The notes beneath the pieces were generated by a model. It was not told the DNA's origin, did not search any database, and worked only from the letters and a program-made list of their open reading frames with translations. The translations under genes and the position numbers were made by a program. This document shows positions 7,936 through 17,736 of a stretch of DNA of 64,000 nucleotides, piece by piece (the first letter of the stretch is position 1; each line of letters opens with the position of its first letter). Origin of the DNA: Sphingoaurantiacus capsulatus (GTDB lineage Bacteria > Pseudomonadota > Alphaproteobacteria > Sphingomonadales > Sphingomonadaceae); the NCBI RefSeq assembly GCF_042648405.1, contig NZ_JBHRXV010000006.1:1-64000 (forward strand), in the 5' to 3' direction.

Positions 7936-9594
7936 GAAGAAGCGGGCGGCGATGAGCTCGCGCAACACCTGGCGGCGCACCGATTTCTCGGTGGCGCCGT
8001 CAGGCGCCCAGAACCAGCCTTCGTCGCGCATCGCGCGCGCCGCCGCCACGAAGCGATCGGCGACGGCGGCGAAGTCGGCATCGCTGTAGTCGAGGCTGAA
8101 GATGATGCGCCCGGTGCCCACCCAGCTCAGCGCCAGCCCTTCGCGGCGGAGATAATATTGCAGCATCCAATTGTAGCGGGACGGCGCCGAGAAGCAGACG
8201 GTCCAGACGGTCGAGAGGTTGGCGACGCTGACCGGCAGCTCGTCGGCGGCGAGCCGCTGATTGAGTATCGCGGCGCGGCCGTTCCAGCGCGCATCGAGAT
8301 CGCGGTAGAGCGCCTGCACCTCCGGCTGGTCGAGCCGGCGCAGGAAGGCGTTCATCGCGCCCATCACATAGGGATGCGAATTGAAGGTGCCGCGGGCAAA
8401 GCAGATGTCGGCGGGGCGATCCGCACGGAAGCGCGCCATCAGCGCGGCACGCCCGCACAGCACGCCGATCGGCAGCCCACCGCCGAGCGTCTTGCCGAAG
8501 GTGATCATGTCGGGCGCGACCCCGTAGAGCGAGGCGACGTTGCCCGGCGACAGCCGGAAGCCGAGGAACACCTCGTCGAAGATCAGCACGATGCCGTTGG
8601 CCCGGCACACCTCGGCCAGCCGCCGCAGCCAGGCGCCATAGGCGTCCGCGTCATAGCCGGCCCGGCGGATGCCGGCCACCAGGGTGGAGTCGGACGGCGC
8701 CGCGCCGTTCGGGTGCAGCCCCTGCAGCGGATTGACCAGCACGCAGGCGATGTCGCGGCGCGTCGCGAGCACATCGAGCGTCCGCTCCGACATGTCGGCG
8801 AGCGTATAGGTCTGCTCGGCCGGCGTCGGGTTGCCGACACCCGGCTGCACGTCGCCCCACCAGCCGTGATAGGCGCCGCAGAAGCGCACCAGATGGCTGC
8901 GCCCTGTGTGGTAGCGCGCCAGCCGCACCGCCTGCATCACCGCCTCGGTGCCCGACATGTGGAAGGACATTTCGTCGAGGCCCGACACCGCGCGCAGCCG
9001 CGCGACATTGTCGGCAACGACCGGGTGATAGGCGCCAAGCACGGGGCCCAGCGCGTCCACCGTCGCGGCGCCTTCGGCGATGCATTCCTTGTACGCGTCG
9101 TAGCCGAGCAGATTGACCCCATAGGAACCGGTCAGATCGTAGAGCCGGTTGCCGTCGAGATCGGTGACCGTCACGCCGTCAGACGAGGTAAGGAAGGCCG
9201 GCATCGGCAGCCGCTGCCGCACGATGTCGCCGAACTGGAAAGGCACGCGGTAGCGGCCGGTGAACTGCAGGTCGGAGAGTCCCTCGCGCGCCTCTGCCGT
9301 CAGCGCCCGCGACTTGGCGAAGCGTGTCGCGAACTCGCGCGACAGCGCCTCGAAGGCGCGACGGCGCAGGCCGGCGACCAGGTTCGGCGCGCCATCCGCA
9401 TCGAAGAAGCGATCGTCGCCGTAGCTGACGCGCGGCATGAAGCGCGCCATGCGCCGCGACATCTTCGAATGGCCGGCGAGCGAGCGGTGCTTGGCGCGCG
9501 ACAGCTTCAGGCGCGTCCAGGCGCGAGGCAGCAGCAGCAGAACCGCGACGATGAGGATCGTTGCGGCGGCGAAGTCGGCGGAGATATGGTTCAT
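7687..9594 (-). CDS. Membrane-anchored class III aminotransferase (GSAM-like), C-terminus overlapping the convergent gene
   Basis: A 635-residue frame. Residues ~8-25 are a transmembrane anchor, ~26-130 a basic linker, and ~131-535 a PLP-dependent class III aminotransferase like glutamate-1-semialdehyde aminomutase: FHMSGTEAVMQAVRLAR, the PLP-pyridine Asp340 in IVLIFDEVF, and the Schiff-base Lys368 in MITFGKTLGGGLPIGV. The family normally ends soon after residue ~550, which is where the frame runs into the convergent membrane-protein gene. The last ~82 codons are antisense to it and read like non-coding sequence, with no stop in any frame close to the expected end. Either a natural 249-bp overlap or a lost stop explains this. 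The neighbours suggest an amino-lipid substrate. Confidence 0.8.
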   Translation of the reverse strand: MNHISADFAAATILIVAVLLLLPRAWTRLKLSRAKHRSLAGHSKMSRRMARFMPRVSYGDDRFFDADGAPNLVAGLRRRAFEALSREFATRFAKSRALTAEAREGLSDLQFTGRYRVPFQFGDIVRQRLPMPAFLTSSDGVTVTDLDGNRLYDLTGSYGVNLLGYDAYKECIAEGAATVDALGPVLGAYHPVVADNVARLRAVSGLDEMSFHMSGTEAVMQAVRLARYHTGRSHLVRFCGAYHGWWGDVQPGVGNPTPAEQTYTLADMSERTLDVLATRRDIACVLVNPLQGLHPNGAAPSDSTLVAGIRRAGYDADAYGAWLRRLAEVCRANGIVLIFDEVFLGFRLSPGNVASLYGVAPDMITFGKTLGGGLPIGVLCGRAALMARFRADRPADICFARGTFNSHPYVMGAMNAFLRRLDQPEVQALYRDLDARWNGRAAILNQRLAADELPVSVANLSTVWTVCFSAPSRYNWMLQYYLRREGLALSWVGTGRIIFSLDYSDADFAAVADRFVAAARAMRDEGWFWAPDGATEKSVRRQVLRELIAARFFSVRGRVKPLAAEQPQRGAVVEADIVERIADDLGRPDEAGLHVADEEQLHGAADETAETERQPQPADVARKLERRAVRLEQAE

Positions 9595-9629
9595 GAGCTA
9601 CTCCGCTACGACGATTGGGGGAAAGAATC

Positions 9630-10517
9630 GTGACAGTGCGTAACGGACTGATGCGGGTGCTGCTGCAGGAGGATCTGAACTTCCTCGTCACCAACCGGCT
9701 GCCGCGGCGGCTGCTCAGCCGCTTCATGGGCTGGTTCAGCGGCGTCGAGCAGCCGCTGGTCAGCAAGCCGTCGATCGCGCTGTGGCGCTTCTTCGCCGAC
9801 GTCGACATGAGCGACGCGGCCAATTCCAACTATCGCAGCCTGCGCGACGCTTTCACCCGCTCGCTGCTGCCCGATGCTCGCCCGATCGCCGCTGACGCCG
9901 ATCTGCTGGTCTCCCCCTGCGACGCCATCGTCGGCGCGCACGGCGTCATCGAGGATGGCCGCGCCTATCAGGTGAAGGGATCGCCCTACACGCTCAGCGA
10001 ACTGGCGGGCGTCGATGCCGAGGGGTTCGAGTCCGGGCGCTTCGTCACCCTGCGGCTGACCGCGGGCATGTACCACCGCTTCCACGCGCCGCACGACCTC
10101 GTCGTCGAGAGCGTCAACTACATTTCGGGCGATACCTGGAACGTCAATCCGATCGCGCTGAAGCGCGTCGAGCGGCTGTTCTGCCGCAACGAGCGGGCGG
10201 TGGTGCGGGCACGGTTGTCGCCCGACGGGCCGGTGATCCTGATCGTCGCGGTCGCGGCGATCCTCGTCGCCGGCATCCGCTTCCATTTCCTCGACGTGCC
10301 GGCGCTGCTGCGCGGCGGCGGCCCGCGGCGCGTGCCGGTCGGCATGCCCGTTCCGCGCGGCGCGGAGATGGGCTGGTTCGAGCATGGCTCGACGATCATC
10401 GTCTTCGCGCCCGAGCGCGTCGACTTCGCCGAGACAGTCGAGAGCGGGCGGGAGTTGCGGGTCGGCGAACCGCTGTTCCGCCTCGCCGATGACGCAGGGG
10501 CCACCGGCGAGGCGTAA
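9630..10517 (+). CDS. psd: Phosphatidylserine decarboxylase proenzyme
   Basis: A 295-residue pyruvoyl-dependent enzyme that converts phosphatidylserine to phosphatidylethanolamine at the inner membrane. Key parts are Asp98 in VSPCDAIVG, the YHRFHAP motif (His149, His152), and the self-cleavage site MGWFEHGSTIIVF (Gly253-Ser254), where Ser254 becomes the pyruvoyl group. The site reads HGST rather than the common LGST. GTG 9630 is chosen for GGGGGA 7 nt upstream; a TTG at 9615 is the alternative. It is divergent from the aminotransferase with a 35-bp gap and lies close to the PmtA-like gene, so PS to PE to PC could be made from one locus. Confidence 0.92.
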   Translation: MTVRNGLMRVLLQEDLNFLVTNRLPRRLLSRFMGWFSGVEQPLVSKPSIALWRFFADVDMSDAANSNYRSLRDAFTRSLLPDARPIAADADLLVSPCDAIVGAHGVIEDGRAYQVKGSPYTLSELAGVDAEGFESGRFVTLRLTAGMYHRFHAPHDLVVESVNYISGDTWNVNPIALKRVERLFCRNERAVVRARLSPDGPVILIVAVAAILVAGIRFHFLDVPALLRGGGPRRVPVGMPVPRGAEMGWFEHGSTIIVFAPERVDFAETVESGRELRVGEPLFRLADDAGATGEA

Positions 10518-10520
10518 CGC

Positions 10521-10862
10521 TTACTTGGTCGGCGCGGCCTCGGCAGCGGTCTTCGCCGAGGTCGGCATGCCGGTCTCGGCCTGGATCTTCGCCGCGGTCG
10601 CCGCCGGGTTGTCGGTCTCGATGTCGGCGTCGTCGATCGCCTCCTCGGCGGCCTCGCCCGCATCGCGCAGCGCATCGGCCTTCTCGTCGACGATATCGGC
10701 CGAGGCGGTATCGCTCATGGCGTCCGCCTGCGCCTCCATCACGTCGGCGGCGGCATCGGCGTCGTTGGCGACGATATCGCCGGTCGCGTCGTCACCCTGC
10801 CCGCCGCACGCCGCCAGCACGCCGGCGACCGAGAGCACGAGCCATTCTTTCTTGAAGTTCAT
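10521..10862 (-). CDS. Small Ala/Asp-rich lipoprotein
   Basis: A 113-residue protein with a lipoprotein signal peptide (EWLVLSVAGVLAACGG, lipobox LAAC, lipidated Cys at about residue 19). The mature part is acidic and alanine-rich, with repeated ADA/DAM/DTASAD motifs predicted to be helical, possibly coiled coil. The role is unknown; such proteins may be outer-membrane or periplasmic spacers. ATG 10862 follows AGGGGAA. It converges with psd, ending 4 bp from the psd stop. Compositional bias rather than conservation is the main thing visible, so the family is unassigned. Confidence 0.7.
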   Translation of the reverse strand: MNFKKEWLVLSVAGVLAACGGQGDDATGDIVANDADAAADVMEAQADAMSDTASADIVDEKADALRDAGEAAEEAIDDADIETDNPAATAAKIQAETGMPTSAKTAAEAAPTK

Positions 10863-11048
10863 GATATTTCCCCTGTGGTTGATCGTCAGGGGACGAAACC
10901 CGCCGGACGGCACATTGTTCGCTCGCTGGCACAAATTCCCGAGGCGAGGCCGGAGGCTCGACGCGCGGCTGCCCGTCTGGCGGTCGCCATGGGGCTTTCG
11001 TCGCCTCCCGCTTGAGGTCGCCCACGGCCCCGCGATAAACAGCGCGTG

Positions 11049-11486
11049 ATGATCCGCGTCCTGCCAGCCGCTCTGCTGCTCGCGCTCGCCGGCTGCGCCA
11101 CGCCGCCGCCGGCCGCGCAGCCGGTGTTGCCGATCGCCGCCGCCAAGGTGCGACCGGGCATTCCGTCGCAGGTCGTGGCCCAGCTCACCGCCAGCGCCGC
11201 CCGGCAGGTGAAGCGTTGCTATCGATCGCCCAAGCTCGGCCGCGATGCGCGGCAGATCACCACCAAGCTCCGTGTCTATTTCGCCCCCGACGGGCAGCTC
11301 ACCACCCTGCCCGTGGTGGTGTCGCAAGCCGGCGTCACCGACGCCAACCGCGCCGCCGCCGCGGCCATGGCGGAGGCGGCGATGCTCGCGGTCATCCGCT
11401 GCGCGCCGCTCGACCTGCCGCGCGAGCATTATAATGCCGGCTGGGACGAATTCGACCTGACCTTCTCCTTGCGCACCTTCGCCTGA
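11049..11486 (+). CDS. Lipoprotein with TolA/TonB C-terminal-like domain
   Basis: A 145-residue lipoprotein (ATG 11049; an in-frame GTG at 11046 would add one residue). Signal peptide IRVLPAALLLALAGCA with lipobox LAGC. The mature region QVKRCYRSPKLGRDARQITT followed by LRVYFAPDGQLTTLPVVVSQ resembles the C-terminal domain of TolA/TonB, where a helix with K.CW/Y precedes a strand with DG.l...pvv. It may contact outer-membrane or Tol-Pal components. It is 42 bp upstream of the prolyl oligopeptidase gene on the same strand and may share its promoter. Fold assignment is tentative. Confidence 0.65.
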   Translation: MIRVLPAALLLALAGCATPPPAAQPVLPIAAAKVRPGIPSQVVAQLTASAARQVKRCYRSPKLGRDARQITTKLRVYFAPDGQLTTLPVVVSQAGVTDANRAAAAAMAEAAMLAVIRCAPLDLPREHYNAGWDEFDLTFSLRTFA

Positions 11487-11528
11487 TCGACCACGTTCCG
11501 CGCTTCCTGTGAGGGGAGCGAGAAACAA

Positions 11529-13652
11529 ATGCGGGCGATAGTGGTGGCAGGACTTTTGATGGCGACTTCGGCAGGTGCGGCGGAACGGATCGACTATCCC
11601 AAGACCCGCGCCGACACGACCAGCGACACCCACTTCGGCACCAAGGTCGACGACCCCTATCGCTGGCTCGAGAACGATGTGCGCAACGATACGGCGGTCG
11701 CCGCCTGGGTTGAGGCGCAGAACAAGGTCACCGACGCCTATCTGACCGCGCTTCCCGGCCGCGACGCCATCGCGAAGCGCATGAAGCAGCTGTGGGATTT
11801 CGAGAAGTTCATGCTGCCGAAGAAGGCGGGCAGCCGCTATTTCTTCGAGCGCAACTCGGGCGTGCAGAACCAGTTCGTCCTTTATGTGCAGGACAGCCTC
11901 GACGCGGCGCCGCGCCAGCTCATCGATCCCAATGGCTGGTCGAAGGACGGCGCCACCGCGCTGTCCGACTGGAAGCCCAGCCCCGACGGTACCCGCCTCG
12001 TCTATTCGATCCAGGATGGCGGCTCCGACTGGCGCACCGTCAAGGTGCTGAACGTCGCCGACGGCCAGACGCTCGCCGACGAGCTGAAATGGGTCAAATT
12101 CTCCGACCTGTCATGGGCGAAGGACGGCAGCGGCTTTTACTATTCGCGCTTCCCCGAACCGGCGAAGGGCGCCGAGTTCCAGGCGGCGAACACCAACCAG
12201 AGCGTCTATTTCCACAAGCTCGGCGATCCGCAGTCGGCCGACCGGCTGGTCTATGCCACGCCGATGCGCGCCACGCTCGGCCACACCGCCGAAGTGACCG
12301 ACGACGGCCGCTGGCTGGTGGTCACCAGCTATGAGGGCACCGACGATCGCTATGAGGTGCATGTCGTCGACCTCGCCACCACCGGTGCCAAGCCCCGCGC
12401 GATCGCGACCGACCTCAAGCATAATTGGCAATTCGCCGGCACACACGGCGACACGCTCTACTTCGTCACCAACAAGGAAGCGCCGCGCGGCCGCATCGTC
12501 TCGGTGAACGCCCGCACCGGCGACGAGAACAAGCTCACGCAACTCGTCGCCGAAACGCCGACCGCGCTGCAGCGCGCCACCGTGATCGGCGAGCGGATCG
12601 TCGCGTCCTACCTCGAAGATGCGAAGACGGTGGTGCGCACCCACGCGCTCGACGGCAAGCTGGCCAGCACGCTGGCGCTGCCCGGCGTCGGCACCGCGGT
12701 CGGCTTCGACGGCGAGGCGGGCGACGCGGAGACCTTCTACCAATATTCGAGCTTCAACGCCCCGCCGACCATCTACCGCTACGACGCCGCCACCGGCCGC
12801 TCGACGATATTCAAGGCGCCGAAAACCCCGTTCAACGCCGCCGATTACGAGGTGAAACAGGTCTTCTTCACCTCGAAGGACGGCACCCGCGTGCCGATGT
12901 TCGTCACCCACAAGAAGGGCCTCGACCTGTCGAAGGGCGCGCCGACCATTCTCTACGGCTATGGCGGCTTCAACGTGCCGGTGCTTCCCGCTTTCTCCAC
13001 CTCGCGGCTCGCGTGGATGGAGCTGGGCGGCGTCTATGCCGTCGCCAACATTCGCGGCGGCAGCGAATATGGCAAGGCGTGGCACGACGCCGGGCGGCTG
13101 TTCAACAAGCAGAATGTGTTCGACGATTTCATCGCCGCCGCCGAGCAGCTGGTGAAATCGGGCGTCACCACCCCGCAGCAGCTGGCGGTGATGGGCGGCT
13201 CGAACGGCGGCTTGCTGGTCGGCGCGGTCGTCAACCAGCGCCCCGATCTGTTCGCGGTCGGCCTGCCCGCCGTCGGCGTGATGGACATGCTGCGCTACAA
13301 CCAGTTCACCGCCGGCCGCTATTGGGTCGACGATTATGGCGACCCGGCCGACGAGAAGCATTTCCGCAACCTGCTCGCCTATTCGCCCTACCATAACGTC
13401 AAGGCGGGTACGGCCTATCCGGCGATCCTCGTCACCACCGCCGACACCGACGACCGCGTCGTGCCGGGCCACAGCTTCAAATATGCGGCACGGCTGCAAT
13501 CGGTCGATCTGGGGCCGAAACCGCACCTGATCCGCATCGAGACGCGCGCCGGCCACGGCTCAGGCAAGCCGACCGACAAGATCATCGACGAGCTGGCCGA
13601 CACCTGGGCGTTCACCGCGGCGAACACCGGGATGACGATCAAGCTGCCCTAA
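11529..13652 (+). CDS. Exported prolyl oligopeptidase family serine peptidase (S9A)
   Basis: A 707-residue peptidase with a short signal peptide (IVVAGLLMATSAGAAE), a seven-bladed propeller region (residues ~60-420) and an alpha/beta hydrolase domain. The S9 nucleophile is Ser558 in VMGGSNGGLLVGAV, with the acid in TADTDDRVVPGHS and His676 in RAGHGSGKP. The segments DPYRWLEN and YGYGGFNVP are hallmarks of prolyl oligopeptidases, which cut after proline in short peptides. The location is probably periplasmic. GAGGGGAG lies ~10 nt upstream of ATG 11529. The TAA stop forms the left target duplication of the adjoining MITE-like element, so the coding end is unaffected by the insertion. Confidence 0.92.
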   Translation: MRAIVVAGLLMATSAGAAERIDYPKTRADTTSDTHFGTKVDDPYRWLENDVRNDTAVAAWVEAQNKVTDAYLTALPGRDAIAKRMKQLWDFEKFMLPKKAGSRYFFERNSGVQNQFVLYVQDSLDAAPRQLIDPNGWSKDGATALSDWKPSPDGTRLVYSIQDGGSDWRTVKVLNVADGQTLADELKWVKFSDLSWAKDGSGFYYSRFPEPAKGAEFQAANTNQSVYFHKLGDPQSADRLVYATPMRATLGHTAEVTDDGRWLVVTSYEGTDDRYEVHVVDLATTGAKPRAIATDLKHNWQFAGTHGDTLYFVTNKEAPRGRIVSVNARTGDENKLTQLVAETPTALQRATVIGERIVASYLEDAKTVVRTHALDGKLASTLALPGVGTAVGFDGEAGDAETFYQYSSFNAPPTIYRYDAATGRSTIFKAPKTPFNAADYEVKQVFFTSKDGTRVPMFVTHKKGLDLSKGAPTILYGYGGFNVPVLPAFSTSRLAWMELGGVYAVANIRGGSEYGKAWHDAGRLFNKQNVFDDFIAAAEQLVKSGVTTPQQLAVMGGSNGGLLVGAVVNQRPDLFAVGLPAVGVMDMLRYNQFTAGRYWVDDYGDPADEKHFRNLLAYSPYHNVKAGTAYPAILVTTADTDDRVVPGHSFKYAARLQSVDLGPKPHLIRIETRAGHGSGKPTDKIIDELADTWAFTAANTGMTIKLP

Positions 13653-13844
13653 GGGCCTGTCTTCCTAGTTTTCGATGGCCGTGACACGGCGGGCTTCGTT
13701 GTCCGGCTAGGAGCTAGGAGGAGAGCGATGCTTGAGCATCGTGACCGACGACGCGACGACGTCCGGGCGGCGAATGACGTCGTGCCGCGAAGCGGGCGCC
13801 GCAAAGCGGCGATCCCGGCTGTCGAAAACTAGGAAGACAGGCCC
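13653..13844. mobile_element. 192-bp MITE-like element, 23-bp terminal inverted repeats, TAA target duplication
   Basis: The element starts GGGCCTGTCTTCCTAG (13653) and ends with the exact reverse complement at 13844. The arms 13653-13675 and 13822-13844 are perfect 23-bp inverted repeats. Both ends are flanked by TAA (13650-13652 and 13845-13847). No transposase is encoded. The interior holds a 7-bp-stem hairpin (CGATGCT/AGCATCG). A 3-bp TNA duplication fits elements moved by IS1031-type IS5-family transposases. The insertion lies exactly where two convergent genes shared their stop codons, and the duplication preserved both stops. Transcripts from either side would form a long hairpin, so it may also terminate transcription. 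Confidence 0.75.
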
Positions 13845-14500
13845 TAATCGCGGTCGGGCGCGCCCAGCGGGAAATAGGGCCGGAACGGCCGCGCCTCATC
13901 GACGCCGCGGGCAACCGAGGGGCGCGCCAGCAGCCGCTGGCGGTAGGCCGCGACAGTGGGGAAACGCCCGTCCACCGGGTGCGCCCAGTCGGCGTAGAAC
14001 AGCGACGGCGCGGCGGCGACATCGGCGAGGCTGAACCCCGCGCCGGTCGCCCAGTCGCGCCCCGCCAGATGCCCCTCCAGCCATGCGTAAGCCTTGTCGA
14101 GCTGCGCCCGCGCCTCGCCGACGCCGTGCGGATCCTTGCCACCCTCGGGCCGCAGCGCGTCGCCGACGACCTTCTGCATCGGCGTCATCACATAATTGTC
14201 GAAGAAGCGGTCGAGCATCCGCACTTCGAGCGCCGCCTTCGGATCGGCAGGAATCAGCGCGATCGGGCCGGGGTGATACAGCGCCAGGTATTCGATGATC
14301 GCCGTCGCCTCGAACACCACCCGGTGCCCTTCGACCAGCAGCGGAAACTTCCCCATCGGCGACAGCCTGCCGAACTCATCCATCGTCGCCGGGTCGGACC
14401 CGACCTCGCGAAAAACGAAAGGCGTGCCGTTCTCGTAGAGCGCGATCAGCGCCTTCCAATGATAGGAGGAAAAGGCATGGCCGAAGAGCTGGATTGTCAT
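13844..14500 (-). CDS. Glutathione S-transferase family protein
   Basis: A 218-residue protein with an N-terminal thioredoxin-fold domain (MTIQLFGHAFSSYHWKALIA, LSPMGKFPLLVEGHRVVFEA with the cis-Pro and glutathione-binding E-A/S pair) and an all-helical C-terminal domain with the N-capping motif FSLADVAAAPSLFYADW. It is cytosolic, conjugating glutathione or acting as a peroxidase; the substrate is unknown. ATG 14500 is chosen on the family start, with AAAGG upstream; a longer ATG at 14530 adds a non-family tail. The stop codon TAG uses the last base of the adjacent MITE and its target duplication. Confidence 0.9.
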   Translation of the reverse strand: MTIQLFGHAFSSYHWKALIALYENGTPFVFREVGSDPATMDEFGRLSPMGKFPLLVEGHRVVFEATAIIEYLALYHPGPIALIPADPKAALEVRMLDRFFDNYVMTPMQKVVGDALRPEGGKDPHGVGEARAQLDKAYAWLEGHLAGRDWATGAGFSLADVAAAPSLFYADWAHPVDGRFPTVAAYRQRLLARPSVARGVDEARPFRPYFPLGAPDRD

Positions 14501-14526
14501 GCGGCCTTTGTAGCCGCCCGGGCCCT

Positions 14527-15027
14527 TCACGCAATCAGCGCCGGCGCCTCCCAGCGGCCGAAGGGAATCAAAGCCGCGTAGGTCGCCAGCCGTGGCGCCC
14601 CCGGCACCCGCCCGCCCTCGCGCAGCAGATAGGCGTGGCGCACGATCTCCGCCTGCTGCTCGACCCCGTAAGCCTCGAACGGCTTCCCCGGAATCAGCGG
14701 CAGATAGCGGTAGCGCGAAAAGGGATAGCGGCGCAGCAGCAGGTTGATGCCGCGCTGCCGCTGCCAGACATGCACCAGCTCATGGATGACGAAGGCGCGA
14801 AGGCCGAGCGGCGCGTCGGCGAAATCGTCGCGCCACGCCGGATTCTTCGGGTGAAACCAGATATGTCCGTCAGGCGCCATGACGATGCGCGGCGGCTGGA
14901 ACCACCACCATTTACCCTGCCGGAAGGTGACGCCGCGCGGATCGAGCGTGTCGCCGAACACCGAGGCGACCAGCGCCTCCTCGCCCTTCGTGAGGGCACG
15001 CTCGTTAATGGTGCGCGTGCGAATCAT
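14527..15027 (-). CDS. Putative zinc metallopeptidase-like protein (HExxH; 'vgr-related' type)
   Basis: A 166-residue protein with the zinc-binding motif FVIHELVHVWQRQRG (HExxH) in the middle and an aromatic-rich N-terminal half (KWWWFQPPRIVMAPDGHIWF). Similar short HELxHVWQ proteins in sphingomonads are often labelled vgr-related, without known function. There is no signal peptide. It overlaps the copper chaperone gene by 23 bp (its start lies inside that gene's end) and reads in the same direction, so the two are probably co-transcribed. Peptidase activity is inferred from the motif only. Confidence 0.7.
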   Translation of the reverse strand: MIRTRTINERALTKGEEALVASVFGDTLDPRGVTFRQGKWWWFQPPRIVMAPDGHIWFHPKNPAWRDDFADAPLGLRAFVIHELVHVWQRQRGINLLLRRYPFSRYRYLPLIPGKPFEAYGVEQQAEIVRHAYLLREGGRVPGAPRLATYAALIPFGRWEAPALIA

Positions 15028-15484
15028 CGGTCGCCGACTGCGCGACCGCGGTGACCGGGATCGCGCCGGCCTTCTCGAAGGTGAAGGTCAGGGTCAGCTC
15101 GTCGCCGGGCTTCACGCTGGCGGGCAGGCCGAACAGCATCAGATGCTTGCCGCCCGGCTTGAACCGGATCGCCTTGCCCGCCGGCACATCGACCATTTCC
15201 ATCGGCGTCATGCGCATCGCGCCGTTCGCCATCACCGTCTTGTGCATCTCGATGCGCGCGATCGGCGCGGCAACGCTCAGCAGCCGGTCGGGCTTGGCGC
15301 CGCCGTTGAGAATGAAATGGCCGGCGGCGGGCCGCCCCGGCACGACCGGCAGGCGAACCAGCGCGCCGATGATGGCGATCTTCGCCGGCGCCGAATGGGC
15401 GAGACGGCCGGTCACGAGGGCCGCGCCGAGCAGCAGCACGGCGACCGCGACGGCGATGGCGCCGAGATTCTTGGTGCTGGTCAC
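15005..15484 (-). CDS. Periplasmic copper chaperone, PCu(A)C family
   Basis: A 159-residue protein with an N-terminal membrane or signal segment (NLGAIAVAVAVLLLGAALVT) and a PCu(A)C domain. The copper ligands fit the H-x(n)-M-x(n)-H-x-M pattern: RIEMHKTVMANGAMRM, then FKPGGKHLMLFGL. A His-rich tail (DDSHAHH) could bind extra metal. PCu(A)C proteins deliver Cu(I) to the CuA site of cytochrome oxidase. GTG 15484 follows AAGGAAAG. It is the first gene of a short minus-strand unit with the HExxH protein. No oxidase genes are near. Confidence 0.85.
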   Translation of the reverse strand: MTSTKNLGAIAVAVAVLLLGAALVTGRLAHSAPAKIAIIGALVRLPVVPGRPAAGHFILNGGAKPDRLLSVAAPIARIEMHKTVMANGAMRMTPMEMVDVPAGKAIRFKPGGKHLMLFGLPASVKPGDELTLTFTFEKAGAIPVTAVAQSATDDSHAHH

Positions 15485-15620
15485 GCGCTTTCCTTCGCTG
15501 GCATCGGCGGGCTTCGCAACTGCTGTAGCTAGTGGGGGTACCGCCTGCCGATGCGGCGTGCTGACGCCTGTGGCGCTTGTGCAACGGGCGAACCTACCGC
15601 CGATGGTGCGACATGCTGCC

Positions 15621-15649
15621 CTTGCGGGCGTGGAACTGCTTTCCTACAT
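15621..15649 (+). promoter_or_regulatory. Candidate heat-shock (RpoH-type) promoter of dnaK
   Basis: CTTGCG (15621-15626) and CCTACAT (15643-15649) are separated by 16 bp, close to the alphaproteobacterial sigma-32 pattern CTTG...CCTATnT. They lie ~95 bp before the dnaK start, in a 257-bp gap where a heat-shock promoter is expected. No inverted repeat of the CIRCE type was seen. This is a pattern match by eye only; transcription-start data would be needed to decide. Confidence 0.4.
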
Positions 15650-15741
15650 CCCCGCCAGCCGCATGTGGAACGGGCTTTGGGAAGACGCTCCGCCTGCAGA
15701 AGTCGTTGAAACGATTCTTATAAGGTTACGAAGAGGATAGT

Positions 15742-17664
<1,923 letters not shown>

Positions 17665-17670
17665 GACGAT

Positions 17671-17709
17671 GGGCGCGGCTTCGGATCATCCGGGGCCGCG
17701 CCCTTATTC
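17671..17709 (+). terminator. Intercistronic hairpin/terminator-like structure between dnaK and dnaJ
   Basis: GGGCGCGGC (17671-17679) pairs with GCCGCGCCC (17695-17703), a 9-bp G+C stem with a 15-nt loop, followed by TTATTCT. It lies 7 bp after the dnaK stop and 28 bp before the dnaJ start. The T-run is poor, so it may be a partial terminator or an RNA-stability element that sets the DnaK:DnaJ ratio. Confidence 0.55.
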
Positions 17710-17736
17710 TGTGACGGGCGTACCGGGGGCCGGCGG

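Noticed and set aside
12111..13556. 481-codon open frame opposite the prolyl oligopeptidase
   Set aside because: Antisense composition artefact; the sense strand has all S9 catalytic motifs.
13653..13844. Reading the inverted repeat as a simple rho-independent terminator or as a CRISPR fragment
   Set aside because: The arms are 146 bp apart with a direct TAA duplication outside them, which fits a transposed element; there are no repeated spacers and no T-run.
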